Positions 61,440-64,000 of a stretch of 64,000 nucleotides of DNA are shown one piece after another. Position 1 is the first letter of the stretch. The number at the start of each line of letters is the position of its first letter. Origin of the DNA: Larimichthys crocea (lineage: Eukaryota > Chordata > Actinopteri > Sciaenidae); NCBI RefSeq assembly GCF_000972845.2, contig NC_040012.1, positions 14,312,773 to 14,376,772 of the forward strand. The letters run 5' to 3'. A program made the translations under genes and the position numbers. The notes under the pieces were generated by a model, which was given only the letters and a program-made list of their open reading frames with translations, searched no databases and was not told the origin of the DNA.

Positions 61440-61703
61440 CGAGAAGTTACAACTTACTGAGGTCCTTTGGAGTGTGCAGGACTCTGACTAGCTGGTCCAG
61501 CTTTGTCCTCTAGACTCTCCAGAGGAAGTCCAACTCCTCTCACCTCCCGCATGACACTGTTTGAGGCCTTAAACAGCTCCTTCAGCAACAGACTGCTACT
61601 CCCACCATGTAAGAAGGAGCTCTACCACAGGTCCTTCATCCCAACAGCTGACTCTTTAACACCAGCACGACTTTTATTTATGAGTAACAACGAGGTGATG
61701 TGA
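61440..61703 (+). mobile_element. LINE C-terminal fragment
   Basis: The plus strand reads TLFEALNSSFSNRLLLPPCK, then KELYHRSFIPTADSLTPARL, ending at a stop after MSNNEVM. The pattern 'RLLxLPPCKKExYxRSFIPxAxxL' is a common C-terminal tail of fish LINE ORFs. Only the last about 70 codons are present. Confidence 0.6.
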
Positions 61704-62019
61704 CGAGTGAATCTCACATCTGAAATCACCTGAAGTCACTAATGTGCTTAAAAAAACAGCAAGTAACCTCAATTATACCAGATAGTGGAGTTGTTTCGAA
61801 CGATAACTTTGGAACAGAACTTGAGTTTTGAGTTCATGTGAATACAAATGAAACATTTGTACAAACAAAGGTATAATCCAAAGTTTGAACTTCAATAACC
61901 TTCTTTCAAATGTTGAGTTAGCATGTTGATTCAGTGGTCGGTCACCTGTTTTGAATTTACATACCTTCCAGGCAGGTAATCGGTCAGGTGGACTCTTACA
62001 AAGGCCACACCCCTCTTCA

Positions 62020-62169
62020 TGATGCTATATCAACTCCCTCTTCCCCACTCAGCATCAGTTCGCTGATTTAAATCATCAGTGCAGGGATCGTTTGCTCACA
62101 GAGGGGTAGAAGAAGCTGAACAGAGAACATTTGCACACCTCAACACGAACTTTGACTGTCACAGGTCAG
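62020..62169 (+). promoter_or_regulatory. Candidate promoter and noncoding first exon of the DOMON-repeat gene
   Basis: A weak TATA-like TGCTATATCAA lies at 62024-62034. About 30-60 bases on begins a transcribed-looking stretch (CAGTGCAGGGATCG, GCTGAACAGAGAACATTTGC) ending in a consensus donor CAGGTCAG/GTAAGA at 62169. The next acceptor on this strand that precedes an ATG is at 62808, so this would be the 5' UTR exon of the signal-peptide exon. The call rests on splice-site pattern and position only. Confidence 0.45.
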
Positions 62170-62808
62170 GTAAGACTCGGATATAAAAAGGGAAAACTTC
62201 AAAACAAATTTTTATATTTGGATTGAATCACTTGTGTTTTAATTAATTTTAATTATTTATTTTGATTATTTTTAAAAGTTCGATGAGGTTAAGTTTTAAG
62301 TTATAGTGACTGATTTAGGGGAAGTTTTTTTTTATTGTTCTAATTATGATGATTATGAGTTAATTTAAAGACAAAAACATCTTAATTATGAGTTAATTAC
62401 AAGTGTTTTCTAACTGTATCTCAAGGGTATCACTCTGTTTCATGACTTATATGAATTTGTGCTTTACAAACTTATTACTTACTTATAACTTATTATTATT
62501 CACAGATAAAGTACATTTTAATCTCTGAAAACATATCCTCGTTATGTATAATTCAAAATAATATATTATATATTTTTTATTTAAACCAAATGTGTTTTCG
62601 CAGTAGAAATACAATCACACACTTTGTTAAAATGTGTTTAAATCAGTTATTCATACATATTTTTACTTATTATTGTTCATATAAGAGATTTCATCTTAAG
62701 GTTTAGTGTGTTGGTAATAGAAAAACTCTCAAATTAGACCTTTTTTTTTAAATCAGATTTTTAATATTTATTTAAACGTTTTGATCTTTTTCTGTGCTCT
62801 CCTATCAG

Positions 62809-62927
62809 GAATGGAGGGACGACTGATCGCCTTGTTTGCTACACTGACCGTCTTTGTGGCGTCAGGCGTTCAGGGGCAGTCAGAGATTCAGGCGGTGTCT
62901 CATTTGGCATTTTCCAATGATAGAAAG
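62809..62927 (+). CDS. DOMON-repeat gene, exon 1 (signal peptide)
   Basis: After acceptor CCTATCAG the first ATG is at 62811 and opens a 39-codon frame: MEGRLIALFATLTVFVASGV then QGQSEI and the unit linker QAVSHLAFSNDRK. It ends AAAG/gtttgc at 62927, the same donor and phase 0 as every exon iv. The first 20-22 residues are a textbook signal peptide (short basic start, Leu/Ala/Phe/Val core, small residues before QGQS). The in-frame join to the repeat linker makes this the N-terminal exon of a secreted or surface multi-DOMON protein. The intron that follows matches the iv-to-i intron of the array up to about 63615. The expected exon i does not follow in this orientation. Confidence 0.8.
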
Positions 62928-63619
62928 GTTTGCTTTCTTTCACTTTAATCCTGTGTACTCAGCTTTGTGCCTCAAACATATGTATCTGTTATCTTTATTA
63001 GTTTAAGGATTGCTTTCAAAACTTTCATTTGGCATTCAGACATACAACTAACTTTCCACTGAGTTTTAACACCTCATGTTTTTATTCTTCATGCTTCAGT
63101 GATTTTATTTAAAGGTCCAGTGTGCTTTAATGGAATATAATATTCACAGCTGGTTTTATTGTGTATAATCATCTGAAAATAAGAATTGTTACATTTTGTT
63201 ACCTTAGAGTGACACTTTATATCTACAGATGTTACTATCTTCCACCCAGAGTGGACAAGCAGAACAAACACTATTTTCTAGACAGAGCCTTTTTTCACAT
63301 TTCTACCAAGCAGCAATTTCCGTGACTGTGAAATGAAGTCAACATAAAGTGCTGAAAACTGCAGTTCCTCAAACGGCCACGTCAGGCTGGCTCCAGGTTG
63401 AGTCACTTTCCATAAACCCCCATCTTAAAGTGAATGAGACTTTATATTTACAGACGTCGCTGTAGAACACTGACTATATAGAAAATGGACCCACGGGTTT
63501 CTGAAGAGCCATTTGAAACTGAAAATCTGTGGCGCTGGCTTCCACCATGTTGGCAGTCCTGCCTCTTCTGCCTCCCGGCTAATCTAAAAACGTGAAATGT
63601 CTACTCTTGTGACTCGAAA

Positions 63620-63966
63620 GGTCGTCTGAAGCCGTTTACGTATATACAGGGGAACAGTGGGACTGGTGCTTGCCCTGAGAGAAAGAATTAGGTTTTTTAA
63701 GTGGACAAGAGCTACAATATATGTCCAATTTTAGCAAAAAATATGCTTGAATTCTTATCCATACATCTTAAAGGTGAGTGACAACCGACGATCCACGGGG
63801 ATCAATTTTCCTCTGAGCTCAACAGCCAGGCAACGCCCTTAGTAGGGCCCTGGCGTGGCAAACCAAGGACACAAACAGGCAGGAGTCTCTGTAGTTTGGA
63901 TCGCAGCCGGCTGGTTCTTCCAAACACAGTTTAGTTGATTCCACAACCTCCCAGAGTGATGTCCAC
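63620..63966 (-). CDS. DOMON-repeat gene, reversed fragments of exons ii and i
   Basis: At about 63616 the forward intron breaks off. 63620-63685 is the reverse of the first half of exon ii (Leu-Phe-Pro-Cys part) with its acceptor, followed by a jump across almost the whole i-to-ii intron to sequence just downstream of exon i. 63966-63765 is exon i reversed, with VDIT, GCG..KLCLE, CDP and VELRGK motifs broken by several indels. The arrangement is ii(partial)-i on the minus strand, facing the + exon 1. Probably an inversion or assembly fold-back. Confidence 0.6.
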
Positions 63967-64000
63967 CTGGAAGACATACACAGTATTCAATACACAAACC

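Overview
The window is nuclear DNA from a bony fish (teleost). It holds an intron-containing hnrnpc gene, a SAMD3-like gene of a multicopy fish family, teleost transposons (hAT, CR1/L2 LINEs, a Rex6-like LINE, an L1/Tx1-like reverse-transcriptase relic, tRNA-derived SINEs) and microsatellites. There are two N gaps (100 N at 721-820, 10 N at 11952-11961). Single-base indels inside otherwise conserved exons, worst at 20-24.7 kb and 63.6-64 kb, suggest poorly polished long-read sequence. Many breaks described here may therefore be sequence errors.

Main system (4.6-24.8 kb and 62.0-64.0 kb): a gene built from tandem units of about 2.9 kb. Each unit has four exons (here called i, ii, iii and iv) that splice in a consistent phase and together encode one DOMON domain of about 219 residues, resembling the DOMON domain of fish ferric-chelate-reductase-1-like (FRRS1-like) proteins. 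A separate exon at 62.81 kb encodes a start methionine and a signal peptide and runs in frame into the repeat. Two terminal copies of exon iv, at the tips of the array, end in an Ala/Asn/Gly-rich coding tail instead of the linker to a next unit. The inferred product is a secreted or surface protein with several DOMON domains. Orientation is scrambled: units are + at 4.6-11.95 kb, - at 15.4-20.04 kb, + at 20.04-24.8 kb, and they fold back to - after 63.6 kb. A palindrome with arms of about 7.9 kb is centred at 20037/20038.

Other regions. 0.9-3.9 kb: copy of a dispersed segment (here 'S') with a 40-bp minisatellite. 3.89-4.63 kb: shrunken copy of hnrnpc joined directly to the DOMON array. 12.1-15.3 kb and 24.9-28 kb: mirrored palindrome flanks containing S and an L1-like RT relic. 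28-29.7 kb: rest of S. 29.68-30.6 kb: hAT element. 30.6-35.7 kb: 2.5-kb tandem duplication with promoter-like sequence. 36.0-38.1 kb: damaged SAMD3-like gene (+). 38.4-42.1 kb: hnrnpc coding exons (-), with an upstream region to about 47 kb interrupted by a hAT with perfect target duplications. 47.4-56.3 kb: repeats, SINEs and LINEs. 56.6-59.6 kb: duplicated segment with an array of about 170-bp repeats. 59.6-60.5 kb: Rex6-like LINE end. 62.0-62.9 kb: 5' end of a DOMON gene.

Only hnrnpc and the DOMON gene look like host genes. The SAMD3-like locus is probably broken, and the remainder is mobile or duplicated sequence.
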